From a virus: a DNA stretch of 64,000 bases. The notes under the pieces were generated by a model that was not told the DNA's origin, ran no database searches, and saw nothing but the letters and a program-made list of their open reading frames with translations. Shown piece by piece: positions 25,143 to 34,132 of this stretch. Every line of letters begins with the position of its first letter. Position 1 is the first letter of the stretch. The stretch is from IMG/VR virus record IMGVR_UViG_3300022745_000628, positions 62,001-126,000 of that record; one strand, 5' to 3'. A program made the position numbers and the translations under genes.

Positions 25143-25469
25143 TTGTCGATTGATCACACTAAACTGGCGGAAGCTGCAGATACTCTGAACGCAGAGATCT
25201 ATTCGCCAGTTTTCTTCGAAAAGCTGGCTGCGGCCGGTATTGTTGTTGAAAATGCTGAAGAATCGATCGAGTTCCTAAAACTCGCTCAGAATCTTCGCGC
25301 TCAATACGATAACTCGCAGACTAAGGTTGCAACCGATCGCGTCGCGGCGTTGCGCCAAATTAATGCTGAGATCTCTGGTGAGAAAATTGCTAGCGCTAAC
25401 CCCGTAGTAGTTAATCCAGCGATCGCTCGCGCCGTGTTAAACCTATCGCTAGCTGAAGCTGGCGAATAA
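25143..25469 (+). CDS. Small helical head/neck protein, 108 aa
   Basis: The start is a TTG, supported by AAGGAG eight bases upstream; no better ATG exists. The product is helical, with FFEKLAAAGI near residue 25 and a Lys/Ala-rich body. It follows the capsid gene by 19 bases. It may be a capsid-associated or head-completion protein. No family is recognised. Confidence 0.65.
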   Translation: MSIDHTKLAEAADTLNAEIYSPVFFEKLAAAGIVVENAEESIEFLKLAQNLRAQYDNSQTKVATDRVAALRQINAEISGEKIASANPVVVNPAIARAVLNLSLAEAGE

Positions 25470-25484
25470 TAAAGAAAGGATCTC

Positions 25485-25724
25485 ATGACAACCTTAGCTC
25501 AAAAAACGATGACGGTTGTTACCAATCCTACCGGTGGTACGATTACTTATTCGTTTTTGCCAAAGCACGGCATGACCTTGACGGCCGGCGAATCAGTTTC
25601 AATCCCAGGTGATTTGGTACAGACATTGGCCGCACTTCCTCGTCAACGTAAGTTTGACGCATTGAAGGCTGCCATCGTAGCCAACAAAATCACCTTGACT
25701 TCTCGACCTATCCTCAACGGTTAA
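25485..25724 (+). CDS. Small beta-rich protein, 79 aa
   Basis: AAAGGA precedes the ATG by about 7 bases. The product begins with Thr/Val-rich strands (TMTVVTNPTGGTITYSF) and ends with a short helix. It resembles in style the small proteins encoded in other head modules. It closes the capsid transcript: a strong terminator follows 43 bases after the stop. Confidence 0.65.
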   Translation: MTTLAQKTMTVVTNPTGGTITYSFLPKHGMTLTAGESVSIPGDLVQTLAALPRQRKFDALKAAIVANKITLTSRPILNG

Positions 25725-25766
25725 TAACCGTTGGCTGAGTTGAGTGTTCAAGTAACGTGTTAAAAT

Positions 25767-25795
25767 AAATAAGCCGGGGCAACCCGGCTTATTTT
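25767..25795 (+). terminator. Rho-independent terminator after the head module
   Basis: AAATAAGCCGGG (25767-25778) pairs perfectly with CCCGGCTTATTT (25783-25794) around GCAA, followed by T and a T-rich tail. The A-rich 5' flank makes it potentially bidirectional. It separates the capsid operon from the fibre module. Confidence 0.92.
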
Positions 25796-25820
25796 GTTCT
25801 CCTGCCACGGGATCTACTAA

Positions 25821-26252
25821 ATGGAATTGCAATATAATTCGCAGACGCCGACAATCCAAAACCACGGTACTATTGCACCGCAGTGCGACTCTCACGGCAA
25901 TCTAAAGGTTTCGATAGAAGCTGGCGGTGGCGGCGGAGGTGGTGGCGGAGGTTCCTCGCTAGTAACATCTACCGGGTCTTGGGTCAACGCGACGCTGACA
26001 ACCAGCGGGGTAGATCAGAACGTGTTAGGGGCTAATTCCGATCGTATCGCCATTCAGATTATCAATCATTCCACGACGGCTACCATCTGGGCCTCGTTTC
26101 ACGGTACCGCTAACGCTTCGCAGCATAAATACATTGAATTGCTGCCTGGTGATATGTGGGAGAACCCGCCTAATTGGTGCCCAAGCGGGGCGCTGCACAT
26201 GGTAGCTGACGACGATAACGTTCCCTATGCCATTATCGAAGGTGTGCCTTAA
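25821..26252 (+). CDS. Gly-linker structural protein, 143 aa
   Basis: The product has a short N-terminal strand region, then a run of ten glycines near residues 35-44, then a beta-rich C-terminal domain (about 95 residues) with Trp and Asn-rich loops. The polyglycine acts as a flexible linker between an attachment segment and an exposed domain, a layout seen in phage head fibres and adhesion proteins. It has its own transcription unit, between two terminators. The family is not recognised. Confidence 0.65.
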   Translation: MELQYNSQTPTIQNHGTIAPQCDSHGNLKVSIEAGGGGGGGGGGSSLVTSTGSWVNATLTTSGVDQNVLGANSDRIAIQIINHSTTATIWASFHGTANASQHKYIELLPGDMWENPPNWCPSGALHMVADDDNVPYAIIEGVP

Positions 26253-26288
26253 GAACTACTAGCTAACTAGCTCGCACCCAGCGTTATT

Positions 26289-26326
26289 AGCGCGTCCAGT
26301 TATAATCAAGCTAGGCGCGCTTTTTT
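26289..26326 (+). terminator. Probable terminator
   Basis: AGCGCG (26289-26294) pairs with CGCGCT (26316-26321), followed by a run of six T. The loop is long (21 bases), so the hairpin is weaker than the others, but the stem is GC-only at its core and the T tract is clear. Confidence 0.65.
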
Positions 26327-26356
26327 GTTGTCACTATTAGTTAGTAAACACGCAAT

Positions 26357-29300
26357 ATGCCACTGTTCCACAAACCAGGTTTAAGCTTCTTAGTTCAGCA
26401 ATATCTGACGGAAGCCCAAAAATATCAAGCACGGCGGAACATATCCGTTCCGTGGGGCGGTGACGATGATAACGGCAACGCATTCCGAGTACGCAGCCCG
26501 TTTGAGACCGACGCGGCAGCTACGCTTAGTTTTGAATCGGCTATGGGGGATGATTACGCGTATCTATACGTAGATAGCGACGAGAAATTTAACTACGGCG
26601 CTGGAAATAGCAATACAAGTACAATCCATACCCAAGGCGTAGATTACTATCGTCGCCGAATCGTCACTGCGTCAATGGCTACGCTTATAGACGAGGCAGT
26701 GCACGACTACGGCTACACGCTGCAGCATTATTCGTCGGATTTCAATAATTACTACCGACATACTGTATCTGACGACGACGGACAGATCGGTTCATTTGTA
26801 CAGGACATAGATGCCGGGGTCTACACCTATCAGCAGGTGCGTCCGTATTACGAGCAGATTTTTTCGACAGACGGACTCGGTTACGCAGAGCTTTATGTTG
26901 AAGGTACCGACTACGCAATTGAATTAACCAGCTATGACGGCGCAAATTCCGGGTATCTCGGGCTATTCAGCCCTCAAATAAATTTGTCGCATGAATCCAA
27001 CAATGTTGAGCAAACTATCGAGTTGAGTGCGGCAGCTATAATGCTGGACCGGCAGTCTTACGATGACGGCAACAATAACCGCTCTACTATCACGTTAGGC
27101 CAAAACCAGAGCGCCCCGTGGGTAGGCACATTGCGACTGCAATCGTCGTACGACGGTGATTCCGCGATAGCCTGGGTAGATTTGCGCAGCCCAGACGATA
27201 TGACATTGACCATGTACGTGGCTGCCCAAGATAATGATTCATACGTAAAGACGTCGATGGATCCTTACGATCGCGTAGTCCGAACCAAGATAAATGCGCC
27301 CGGTAATTCGTACTATACGTTTACCGAACAGTACGAACAGGATCTACATCGCGCCATCTATTCTTCGGATCTAGATGATTTCTTGATGCTGGAAAATATG
27401 CAGCCATACGGCTATTTCCTAAATCATTGGGCACCTGACGGTTCTAGGTTTTATTGCCATACCGTTTCTGATGACGAGGGGTATATCAAATTAGATGTGC
27501 GCGATTACGTCGGTAACTATGAAGCCCATCACACGGTGTACCAGGGCTACCACACGTTGTACGCTAGCAACAGCATTGGCGAAGTAGTTGTCAACTTAGA
27601 CGGTTTTGACAAAGAGATCTATTTGCAAGCCAATGACAATCTCACAGCGTCGTATATCGATATCACCGCCAATACGGTGGCTATAGTTGAAGTGTTCAGT
27701 GGCGAATTTGCTGGTGTTAATGCGGAGATACGGGCTGATGCTGCAAAACTGTCATTGACTCGTGATACCGAGTACGCGTCTATCCTAAATAACAGCAAAA
27801 TAGAATTCAAGAAACTCGATGCATACGATATCGATACGATCGTACTTTCGACTTACTACCTAGATTCCGGAGAAGTGTCAGCGACTGCGAAACTGGATTT
27901 AGTAAATTCGGACGGCAATACTGAATTAATTACGCAGTACAGCGCGGATAATTCATACCAGCAATTGTTATTCAATCCGTATACCCCGTCAATTTTAGCG
28001 AGTGTGCGCGGCGCGGATTTCATAGATAGCATCACAGAGACCGCTGTAGGGTTTACATCATCGAAGCTGTACCTTTCCGATTCTACAGCTGCGTTAGAAT
28101 GGGCAAACAGCATAAATGGATTAGGCGCCGGAAACAATATTAAAAAGCATACGTTTGGCATAGACGCGGGTACGGCATCGCTGTATATGACGGACAACGA
28201 TGAGTTCGATGCCGGAAATATGACATATCGGCACGCTACTACGTGGGGCCATACCAGTTACAACCACGGAGTCTTTATGCTGCAGTCGAACGACTACGTG
28301 CAAGTAGACTGGGACGTGGCCGATAATCCGTATAGTTTAATGACAGTTAACAGCGAGGGCAATTGGACCAGTACGGCGTACACATATTCAAATGAATCGA
28401 TATTTCGAATCTACGATTGGTATAACGACGTCAACGTTATTGAGCAGTACATGAATCAGTATGGTTACTTCATTAACCATTACTCATCTGACGGCACACG
28501 GTACTATGGTTTTGAACTCAGTGATGATGACAGTCGAAATGCGCTCGTACTATATGCTTATGGAGCTGGCAATGAGCTAGTCCAGCATTGGGACCGTACG
28601 CTTGAGACAATCAACAATTCTGATGGCCACGGCACATCACAGGTAGTTATGACTCGTGGTACTGGCACAGACGGTGGGTATCTTCACCCAGTATTTGATG
28701 TAAATCTTACACAAACTTATGATGCTAATGCTTGGAACTTTCGATTTAACCTAGACCAAACACTTATTGGTTGGGTATTATCTAGCATACAAAATGTTAG
28801 TGGCGGACACTCAACATCCATCACACAACAATCGCTAGGTACAACTACTATTGAAAGTAGGCAGGATAAAGATTCCGCTAATATACGTTCATGGATTCGC
28901 AGTTCTAAAACAGCTGCATTTATGGAAACAACTAACGTATCGATTGGTACTGGACGGCTAGACTGTTCAGCTTCACAAGTAACTCAGCGATATACACCTG
29001 CATCTGGTCCAGTACAAACAACTGTACTAACTAAAAATGGATTTACTCCAAGTGCTGTGCGTTACGCTCCGACTGTAATTATATTTTCAGAAACCGAATG
29101 GACGGTTCCGCCGCAATACAGTGTTACGTGGGATACGCATACTTACGAGATATTTTGCGATGCTGGAGATCTAGAGATGTTGCTACCAGAGATTACCTCA
29201 GACCACTGGGGACATGAATTTGAGTTCTTTCTAATAGATAGCTCACATGTGTGCACACTTACTCCTTTTAGCGGGCAATTGATAAGCCAAAACCCTAATA

Positions 29301-29386
29301 AGGAATTGACAGATCAAGGCCAGTATGTGTCGATAAGAGCATGTTCTGATGGAAATTGGTATCTGACAGCATCACTCATTCCTTAA
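26357..29386 (+). CDS. Tail fibre protein A, 1009 aa
   Basis: The N-terminus has the fibre-attachment motif LTEAQKYQARRNI (compare LTDAQKAQARANI in many fibres) and is nearly the same as that of the fibre at 29927 (MPLFHKPGLSFLVQQYLT). The body is beta-rich, Tyr/Asp/Asn-rich and contains three copies of a roughly 28-residue unit of the form YGYxxxHYSSDxxxYYxxxxSDDD (starting near 26698, 27399 and 28449). The C-terminal domain, also shared with the second fibre, contains GFTPSAVRYAP and ends near RACSDGNWYL. Base use becomes more AT-rich with different codons from about 28560 onward, so the last 270 residues may come from recombination. Role: host-receptor binding, by inference from the fibre family. 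Confidence 0.85.
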   Translation: MPLFHKPGLSFLVQQYLTEAQKYQARRNISVPWGGDDDNGNAFRVRSPFETDAAATLSFESAMGDDYAYLYVDSDEKFNYGAGNSNTSTIHTQGVDYYRRRIVTASMATLIDEAVHDYGYTLQHYSSDFNNYYRHTVSDDDGQIGSFVQDIDAGVYTYQQVRPYYEQIFSTDGLGYAELYVEGTDYAIELTSYDGANSGYLGLFSPQINLSHESNNVEQTIELSAAAIMLDRQSYDDGNNNRSTITLGQNQSAPWVGTLRLQSSYDGDSAIAWVDLRSPDDMTLTMYVAAQDNDSYVKTSMDPYDRVVRTKINAPGNSYYTFTEQYEQDLHRAIYSSDLDDFLMLENMQPYGYFLNHWAPDGSRFYCHTVSDDEGYIKLDVRDYVGNYEAHHTVYQGYHTLYASNSIGEVVVNLDGFDKEIYLQANDNLTASYIDITANTVAIVEVFSGEFAGVNAEIRADAAKLSLTRDTEYASILNNSKIEFKKLDAYDIDTIVLSTYYLDSGEVSATAKLDLVNSDGNTELITQYSADNSYQQLLFNPYTPSILASVRGADFIDSITETAVGFTSSKLYLSDSTAALEWANSINGLGAGNNIKKHTFGIDAGTASLYMTDNDEFDAGNMTYRHATTWGHTSYNHGVFMLQSNDYVQVDWDVADNPYSLMTVNSEGNWTSTAYTYSNESIFRIYDWYNDVNVIEQYMNQYGYFINHYSSDGTRYYGFELSDDDSRNALVLYAYGAGNELVQHWDRTLETINNSDGHGTSQVVMTRGTGTDGGYLHPVFDVNLTQTYDANAWNFRFNLDQTLIGWVLSSIQNVSGGHSTSITQQSLGTTTIESRQDKDSANIRSWIRSSKTAAFMETTNVSIGTGRLDCSASQVTQRYTPASGPVQTTVLTKNGFTPSAVRYAPTVIIFSETEWTVPPQYSVTWDTHTYEIFCDAGDLEMLLPEITSDHWGHEFEFFLIDSSHVCTLTPFSGQLISQNPNKELTDQGQYVSIRACSDGNWYLTASLIP

Positions 29387-29399
29387 CAGAAAGTCAAAC

Positions 29400-29759
29400 A
29401 TGAACATAACACCACCAAACCTCACCCAAGAAGAAAAGACCGCCATTACTGTGCGGAACTTAACTGCGCAGTTAAATCGTTCCAAAGACGATATCAAAGG
29501 AACTTTCATCGAGTCCTTCAAATCCTTTTGGTATACGGGACGACCAGGACAAGCCCCAGTCCTCAAGTCCAAAGAAGAAATCAATGCGATTCTCGAAGCT
29601 TTGGATGCTGTAACTCCTGGCCAATCCAAGATACCATTTGCTTGGGCATCTGTACTCCTAACAGCACTTGTAACCGCAGGTGTTGACATTGACCCAACCC
29701 AGTACCAACCACCTTACGAACTTGATGTAACCGATACTTCGATTCGTATTAAGGTGTAG
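29400..29759 (+). CDS. Fibre-module protein, paralogue of the gene at 33221, 119 aa
   Basis: The product matches the one at 33221: a NLTxxLNxS segment near residue 18, an FxxxFWYTG/LFWTDG element near 42, LDAVTPGQS/LDATKPGLS near 72, a hydrophobic helix containing LLTALVTAG near 90 and a short beta tail. It lies 13 bases after fibre A and shares its divergent 3' base use, so the pair may have been acquired together. Role unknown; a fibre-assembly or fibre-capping protein is possible by position. Confidence 0.7.
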   Translation: MNITPPNLTQEEKTAITVRNLTAQLNRSKDDIKGTFIESFKSFWYTGRPGQAPVLKSKEEINAILEALDAVTPGQSKIPFAWASVLLTALVTAGVDIDPTQYQPPYELDVTDTSIRIKV

Positions 29760-29762
29760 CTC

Positions 29763-29900
29763 GTGCCGGGCCATTCCATATCCAAGTACACCCATGAAGC
29801 CTATATCGAGCCTAGCTCTAACTTTAAGCCCGCGCTACATCACAAGAAGTTACGTAGGCGGCCCAGTAATACATGCGTAGCGCGTGAAACCACTATTTAA
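29763..29900 (+). CDS. Possible small protein, 45 aa
   Basis: A GTG start three bases after the previous stop opens a 45-codon frame filling most of the otherwise empty 167-base space before the second fibre. The peptide is basic (HKKLRRR) and hydrophilic. There is no clear ribosome site. It could also be untranslated leader. Support is only position and an uninterrupted frame. Confidence 0.35.
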   Translation: MPGHSISKYTHEAYIEPSSNFKPALHHKKLRRRPSNTCVARETTI

Positions 29901-29926
29901 GTAAACCAAGGTTACCGTAACAAACC

Positions 29927-32368
29927 ATGCCACTGTTTCATAAGCCGGGCCTAAGCTTTTTAGTACAGCAGTACCTAACTGATTCGCAAAAGACTCAGGC
30001 GCGCGGTAATCTGGACGCGCCTTGGGGAGGCGACGACAGCGAAGGTAACAGGTTTTTAGTACATTCTCCGTATCAAACCGAGGCGTACGCCGACTTCGAG
30101 TTTAGATCGCAAAACTCTGAAGACGTAGCGCGTATGGCTGGCGACGCTGTCTCCGGCTGGGTTATGCAGTCTCAATCGGAATTTCGGCAGAGTTCCGCAG
30201 GGTTGGCGCCTTACTTACATCAGCGTATTATTTATAACGTCGAGACAGATGTTAACGTGATGTGGGAGGCGATGTACGACTGGGGCTACGCACTCAATCA
30301 TTATTCGTCCGACAACTCGAGATATTACCAGTTCTTGGTTTCCGATGACGACAGTTGTATCCGGACATTGGTGGCTACCAATGACCAATACAACGAGCAT
30401 ACACATCTGTCTAATCGTAGCGAATTAGTGCAGTACTCTTACGACGAAACGGGAGCCCAGGTTGTAGATATAAATTACGGCGTAAACTACGACGGTCGCG
30501 CCGTACCTACTTTCGACGTAGCTTTGAACTGGGAAATGGACGGAACGGAAATACTTAGTCGCTTGCGTTATGACTACGACAATTACGAATGGGTAATGAG
30601 TCAGCAGCACACCAATGTGTATAAAACTCAGTCGTTGTTGGCGCCAGATCGGCTATACCGGTCCATAGAAAATATCGATGGTGGACTAGTTCAGTTTTTC
30701 GAGCAATCCAATCTTTATTACTGGTGGCTGCAGTCCGAAGGCCCTGACAGGTTGGCCAGCCTATATGTCAGCCATGACGACAACGTAATCGATATGTATG
30801 TGGAGGACACTTATTTATCCGCAGAGACGACTACCGGCTCCAGCGGTTTTTGGATAAATGTAATCGGAGATTTTCCAGGTAGTTTTCAAACTGGGCATAC
30901 TAAGCTGCAATACGATGAAGACTTTGAATCAATCGTTTTAGAAACTACCGTCCAAGTTGGACCATATCCGTGGCAACCCGATGATTTATCATCCACGTCC
31001 ACGCAATCGGTTACGTCGTTCGAATTTTCGACAAAGGAATACAACTGGGAAGGTTACTCCGCTATGAATCCTGGTGGTTTTAGCCACCGTGGACATATCG
31101 ACGGCAACATACTGACGCAGGCAGAGGCGTATCTCGGTGACAACAATCACGGGATAATGTATTTTTACAGTAATTATCTAGATGATCCAGACGCCGGTTT
31201 ATACGGAGTTTCTGCTGGAATAGCTATAGACAAGGCACCAAGTTACAACCAGTTGGGCGCGCGATTATTTGCGTTCGGATTCGATGGCAATACTAGCCCG
31301 TACCAGAACTACATTGAGACATTCAACGATAACGGCAGTGTACGGTTGCGAGCTGGTTATGACGATGTCTTCGCCCAAGTAGACTGGTCTACATCCGGCA
31401 TACTTACAAGTGTAGACGCCAGCGGAGAGTACTATTTCCACGAACAAACCGCGGTAGACATGCAAACACGTTATATTTACGACCGATATAACGATGTGTT
31501 TGCACTGCGTGAGCAGTTTCTCGACTACAACTGGACAATTGACTCGTACTCCTCAGACGGACAGGTTGCATATTTACAGCTAAACCCCGGGTATTCCTAC
31601 GCAGAAGCTTACTACCGCGGTAATGTTGCGTCGCAAGCTTTATGGATAAGCATAGGGGATGATGATTACGACCATCCGGCTTACGAACTGCAAATGAACT
31701 TGAATTATGCCGATACCAATAATTTCTACAACAATTTCAAGTATGACTGGTCATCGATTGGCTGGCTTATGGAAGCCTACAATACGCAAGATGATTCGCG
31801 TAGTGCGTTTAATGCTGCTTGGACAACCATATCCAGCAGGTGTTGGCCCAATTACAACGTGGATCCGGGTACATATTGCGAGCACATTGTAACTCAGAGC
31901 TCCATTGAGTCGAATACAGCTAGTTCCGACGGTAATGGTGTATACAGCTACCAAAATGCATCAGGAATATTTTGGGAGTTAGACATACCAGAAACTGGTG
32001 AATACCAAGACGTAACGTTCGATAGCAGCGGTTTCACACCAAGCGCGATGCGTTACCTGCCGCACGTATTCCGATATTCTGAAGTTTTGGATGTGTTTTC
32101 TGCAGGCTGGAATCAGCACTCTATCGAAGTATACGCTGACGTAGATGACGCAATAGTTGTGCTGCCAGAGATAGTGCCCGATCATTTCGGAGGTGAGCTG
32201 CAGATACTAATACTGGATACCAGTGGTGGCGCGTGCATAATTGCGCCAGCCATGGGGCAGTATATTAATGGGTATCCGTACACCATCAACAACGTGACAA
32301 ATACACTTATTAAACTCCGTGCGTGTTCTAACGGAAATTGGCTAGCATTAACTCTTTACCCTGATTAA
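29927..32368 (+). CDS. Tail fibre protein B, 813 aa
   Basis: It is a paralogue of fibre A, with the same N-terminal attachment region (LTDSQKTQARGNLDAPWGGDD), one clear copy of the 28-residue YGY/HYSSD/SDDD-type unit near 30272 and one degenerate copy near 31518, and the same C-terminal domain (GFTPSAMRYLP, RACSNGNWLAL). The middle is unrelated in detail, rich in Tyr and Asp, as expected for diversifying receptor-binding fibres. Two similar fibres in tandem could form a heteromeric complex or give the phage alternative host ranges. No depolymerase catalytic motif was found. Confidence 0.85.
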   Translation: MPLFHKPGLSFLVQQYLTDSQKTQARGNLDAPWGGDDSEGNRFLVHSPYQTEAYADFEFRSQNSEDVARMAGDAVSGWVMQSQSEFRQSSAGLAPYLHQRIIYNVETDVNVMWEAMYDWGYALNHYSSDNSRYYQFLVSDDDSCIRTLVATNDQYNEHTHLSNRSELVQYSYDETGAQVVDINYGVNYDGRAVPTFDVALNWEMDGTEILSRLRYDYDNYEWVMSQQHTNVYKTQSLLAPDRLYRSIENIDGGLVQFFEQSNLYYWWLQSEGPDRLASLYVSHDDNVIDMYVEDTYLSAETTTGSSGFWINVIGDFPGSFQTGHTKLQYDEDFESIVLETTVQVGPYPWQPDDLSSTSTQSVTSFEFSTKEYNWEGYSAMNPGGFSHRGHIDGNILTQAEAYLGDNNHGIMYFYSNYLDDPDAGLYGVSAGIAIDKAPSYNQLGARLFAFGFDGNTSPYQNYIETFNDNGSVRLRAGYDDVFAQVDWSTSGILTSVDASGEYYFHEQTAVDMQTRYIYDRYNDVFALREQFLDYNWTIDSYSSDGQVAYLQLNPGYSYAEAYYRGNVASQALWISIGDDDYDHPAYELQMNLNYADTNNFYNNFKYDWSSIGWLMEAYNTQDDSRSAFNAAWTTISSRCWPNYNVDPGTYCEHIVTQSSIESNTASSDGNGVYSYQNASGIFWELDIPETGEYQDVTFDSSGFTPSAMRYLPHVFRYSEVLDVFSAGWNQHSIEVYADVDDAIVVLPEIVPDHFGGELQILILDTSGGACIIAPAMGQYINGYPYTINNVTNTLIKLRACSNGNWLALTLYPD

Positions 32369-32402
32369 TTTCAACGTTTTTTATTTTGAGGAGATTTAGA
32401 TT

Positions 32403-33113
32403 ATGGGTCCGATCCGATTAAACGGTCCTGGCGATTTTTACACGGTGATCGATCAAGTAGCCGATCGCGGCACTTACATCGAGGCTGGCATCGAAAACCC
32501 GTCCGAAAAGATCGCTACCATTCAGGTGCTCAAGGACGTTATTTCGATTGAAAAGCGCTATGACTCGTTGGCTACGATTAACGCAAAGTTCGGTTCTGAA
32601 GTAGCTGTCGAAGCTACAGAAACCGCGCTGGCGATTAGCATACCCGTATTCGAAGTGGCTATCGGCGAAGGCGTCAAAACGCGCATGACCGACACTACTA
32701 TCGAATCACACATTTATGTAGACGACGAGAACCGCACAGTCGATCTGCATATGGACAAAGCCAATGTGCACATCGAAGTTACTCAGGGATCGAGTTTTTC
32801 CGTAATCGATGTGCAACCTACCGAGATATTGATTAAAAACGAAGCTGGCGCGACGCTGCGAATCAGTGGCGACGGAGTATCTGCGGTAAATAGTGCAGGA
32901 TTCGGAATCAGCACGGGCAGCGGCACTGTAGAGATCACCTCGCCGTTGATTATTCCGCAAGTGGACAAAGCTACGCTGCTGTCCGGGGATTATCCCGGAA
33001 ACATTGCCATTTACTATTACAATGAAAATGACAATGACGGCGTCCGCCTTGCGTTTAAAGATCACGTGAACGCCGTTTGGAAAAACGCAAGCGACAATTC
33101 AGTTGTTGCGTGA
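32403..33113 (+). CDS. Beta-rich fibre-associated protein, 236 aa
   Basis: GAGGAG lies 10 bases before the ATG, a strong ribosome site compared with the fibres upstream. The N-terminal half is mixed; from about residue 100 the sequence is a regular series of short strands (TIESHIYVDDENRTVDLHMD, NVHIEVTQG), suggesting a triple-stranded or beta-helical shaft. The C-terminus is polar. It may be a short fibre or a fibre cap. No family is recognised. Confidence 0.65.
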   Translation: MGPIRLNGPGDFYTVIDQVADRGTYIEAGIENPSEKIATIQVLKDVISIEKRYDSLATINAKFGSEVAVEATETALAISIPVFEVAIGEGVKTRMTDTTIESHIYVDDENRTVDLHMDKANVHIEVTQGSSFSVIDVQPTEILIKNEAGATLRISGDGVSAVNSAGFGISTGSGTVEITSPLIIPQVDKATLLSGDYPGNIAIYYYNENDNDGVRLAFKDHVNAVWKNASDNSVVA

Positions 33114-33220
33114 CATATTCGGCAATTTAATTGGTAGGATATTGGTAATACCCTACGCTTGTCAGACTCGTTGAATCCCCCCATTTAACAATTAAACTCC
33201 CTTTTTCAGAAAGTCTCGCT

Positions 33221-33622
33221 ATGTCTCGTGTTCCAACTCCAGGCGCTGCTGGCGGTCCTAGCGCTCGTGTGCCTAACCTATTTCCACCTGTTCCTATGAC
33301 CGAGGACGAGCAAATCAAGGCCGTCGCGCGGAACCTCACGCGATTGTCTAACCAGCTTGCTGGTACACTCGCTTCACAATTTGACCAGCTTTACAAGTTG
33401 TTCTGGACCGACGGCAAAGACGTGCGATCCGCAGATTTCTTGAATAAGTTGGCTGATACGCTCGACGCTACCAAGCCAGGCTTGTCCGGCCAGCTGGTGC
33501 AACTCGCTGAAGCGATTTCGCAGACCTTGGTTATTTCCGGAATGGTGCAGGCTGAAGATGTGGCGCCAAAATTGCCGATTTCTGTAGACTCGAAAACCGG
33601 CAAATTTACCGTCGGCGAGTAA
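33221..33622 (+). CDS. Paralogue of the 29400 protein, 133 aa
   Basis: It shares with the 29400 product the order of NLTRLSNQL, LFWTDG, LDATKPGLSGQL, a hydrophobic helix and a short beta C-terminus, at roughly a quarter to a third identity by eye. It has an extra Pro/Gly-rich N-terminal extension. Preceded by a 107-base non-coding leader and followed by a strong terminator, it forms the end of a unit. Its function is unknown; each paralogue follows a fibre-type gene, which suggests a fibre-linked role. Confidence 0.7.
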   Translation: MSRVPTPGAAGGPSARVPNLFPPVPMTEDEQIKAVARNLTRLSNQLAGTLASQFDQLYKLFWTDGKDVRSADFLNKLADTLDATKPGLSGQLVQLAEAISQTLVISGMVQAEDVAPKLPISVDSKTGKFTVGE

Positions 33623-33653
33623 TTTGTCGATTTCAACGCCAGCACATACGCAT

Positions 33654-33681
33654 AAAACGCACGGGCTCCCCGTGCGTTTTT
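33654..33681 (+). terminator. Rho-independent terminator
   Basis: AAAACGCACGGG (33654-33665) pairs perfectly with CCCGTGCGTTTT (33669-33680) around a three-base loop, followed by a further T. It is probably bidirectional because of the A-run on the 5' side. Confidence 0.93.
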
Positions 33682-33697
33682 GCTATAGTTGAGTATT

Positions 33698-34129
33698 ATG
33701 ACTACACAACGATTTCTGCAAGATAATGTCGTCAAAACTAAGCGCGTAGACGTAAGCCTGGCTAATGTCCCGGCGAATACTACCGTCGTACTTACGATGC
33801 CGTCGCACGATATTACACTAAACGCGGCCGAAGACACGTATTTCCCAGAAAACGCTGCGTTGCCGTCCAAGAATGTTTTTGATGCTATTGTCGACTTGTA
33901 CAGTATGGCTGAAAGCGCATTAGCGCGTCCGACTGTCGAAGAGTTTATCTACAGCGCGTCCGGGCAGTTAACACAGCTCAATTACGCGGACGGCAGTACG
34001 TCGCAGCTTACATACGACGCCAATAAACGCGTAAGCCAGCTGGTCACAAAGACTAAAGATAATGCACGTATAATCACAAAAACATTTGTTTACGACGGCA
34101 ACCGTATTTCCAAAATCATTACGAGTTAA
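33698..34129 (+). CDS. Small protein with YD/RHS-like repeat, 143 aa
   Basis: TTG 33689 is in frame, but I prefer ATG 33698. The N-terminal half is beta-rich; the C-terminal 65 residues form a YD-repeat-like pattern (YSASGQLTQLNYADGS, then YDANKRVSQL and YDGNRISKI), as in RHS/teneurin shells. Here only three repeats occur, so it cannot form a full RHS barrel. It starts 17 bases after a terminator, so it needs its own promoter or read-through. Possible role: short adhesin or fibre tip; not certain. Confidence 0.65.
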   Translation: MTTQRFLQDNVVKTKRVDVSLANVPANTTVVLTMPSHDITLNAAEDTYFPENAALPSKNVFDAIVDLYSMAESALARPTVEEFIYSASGQLTQLNYADGSTSQLTYDANKRVSQLVTKTKDNARIITKTFVYDGNRISKIITS

Positions 34130-34132
34130 TTA

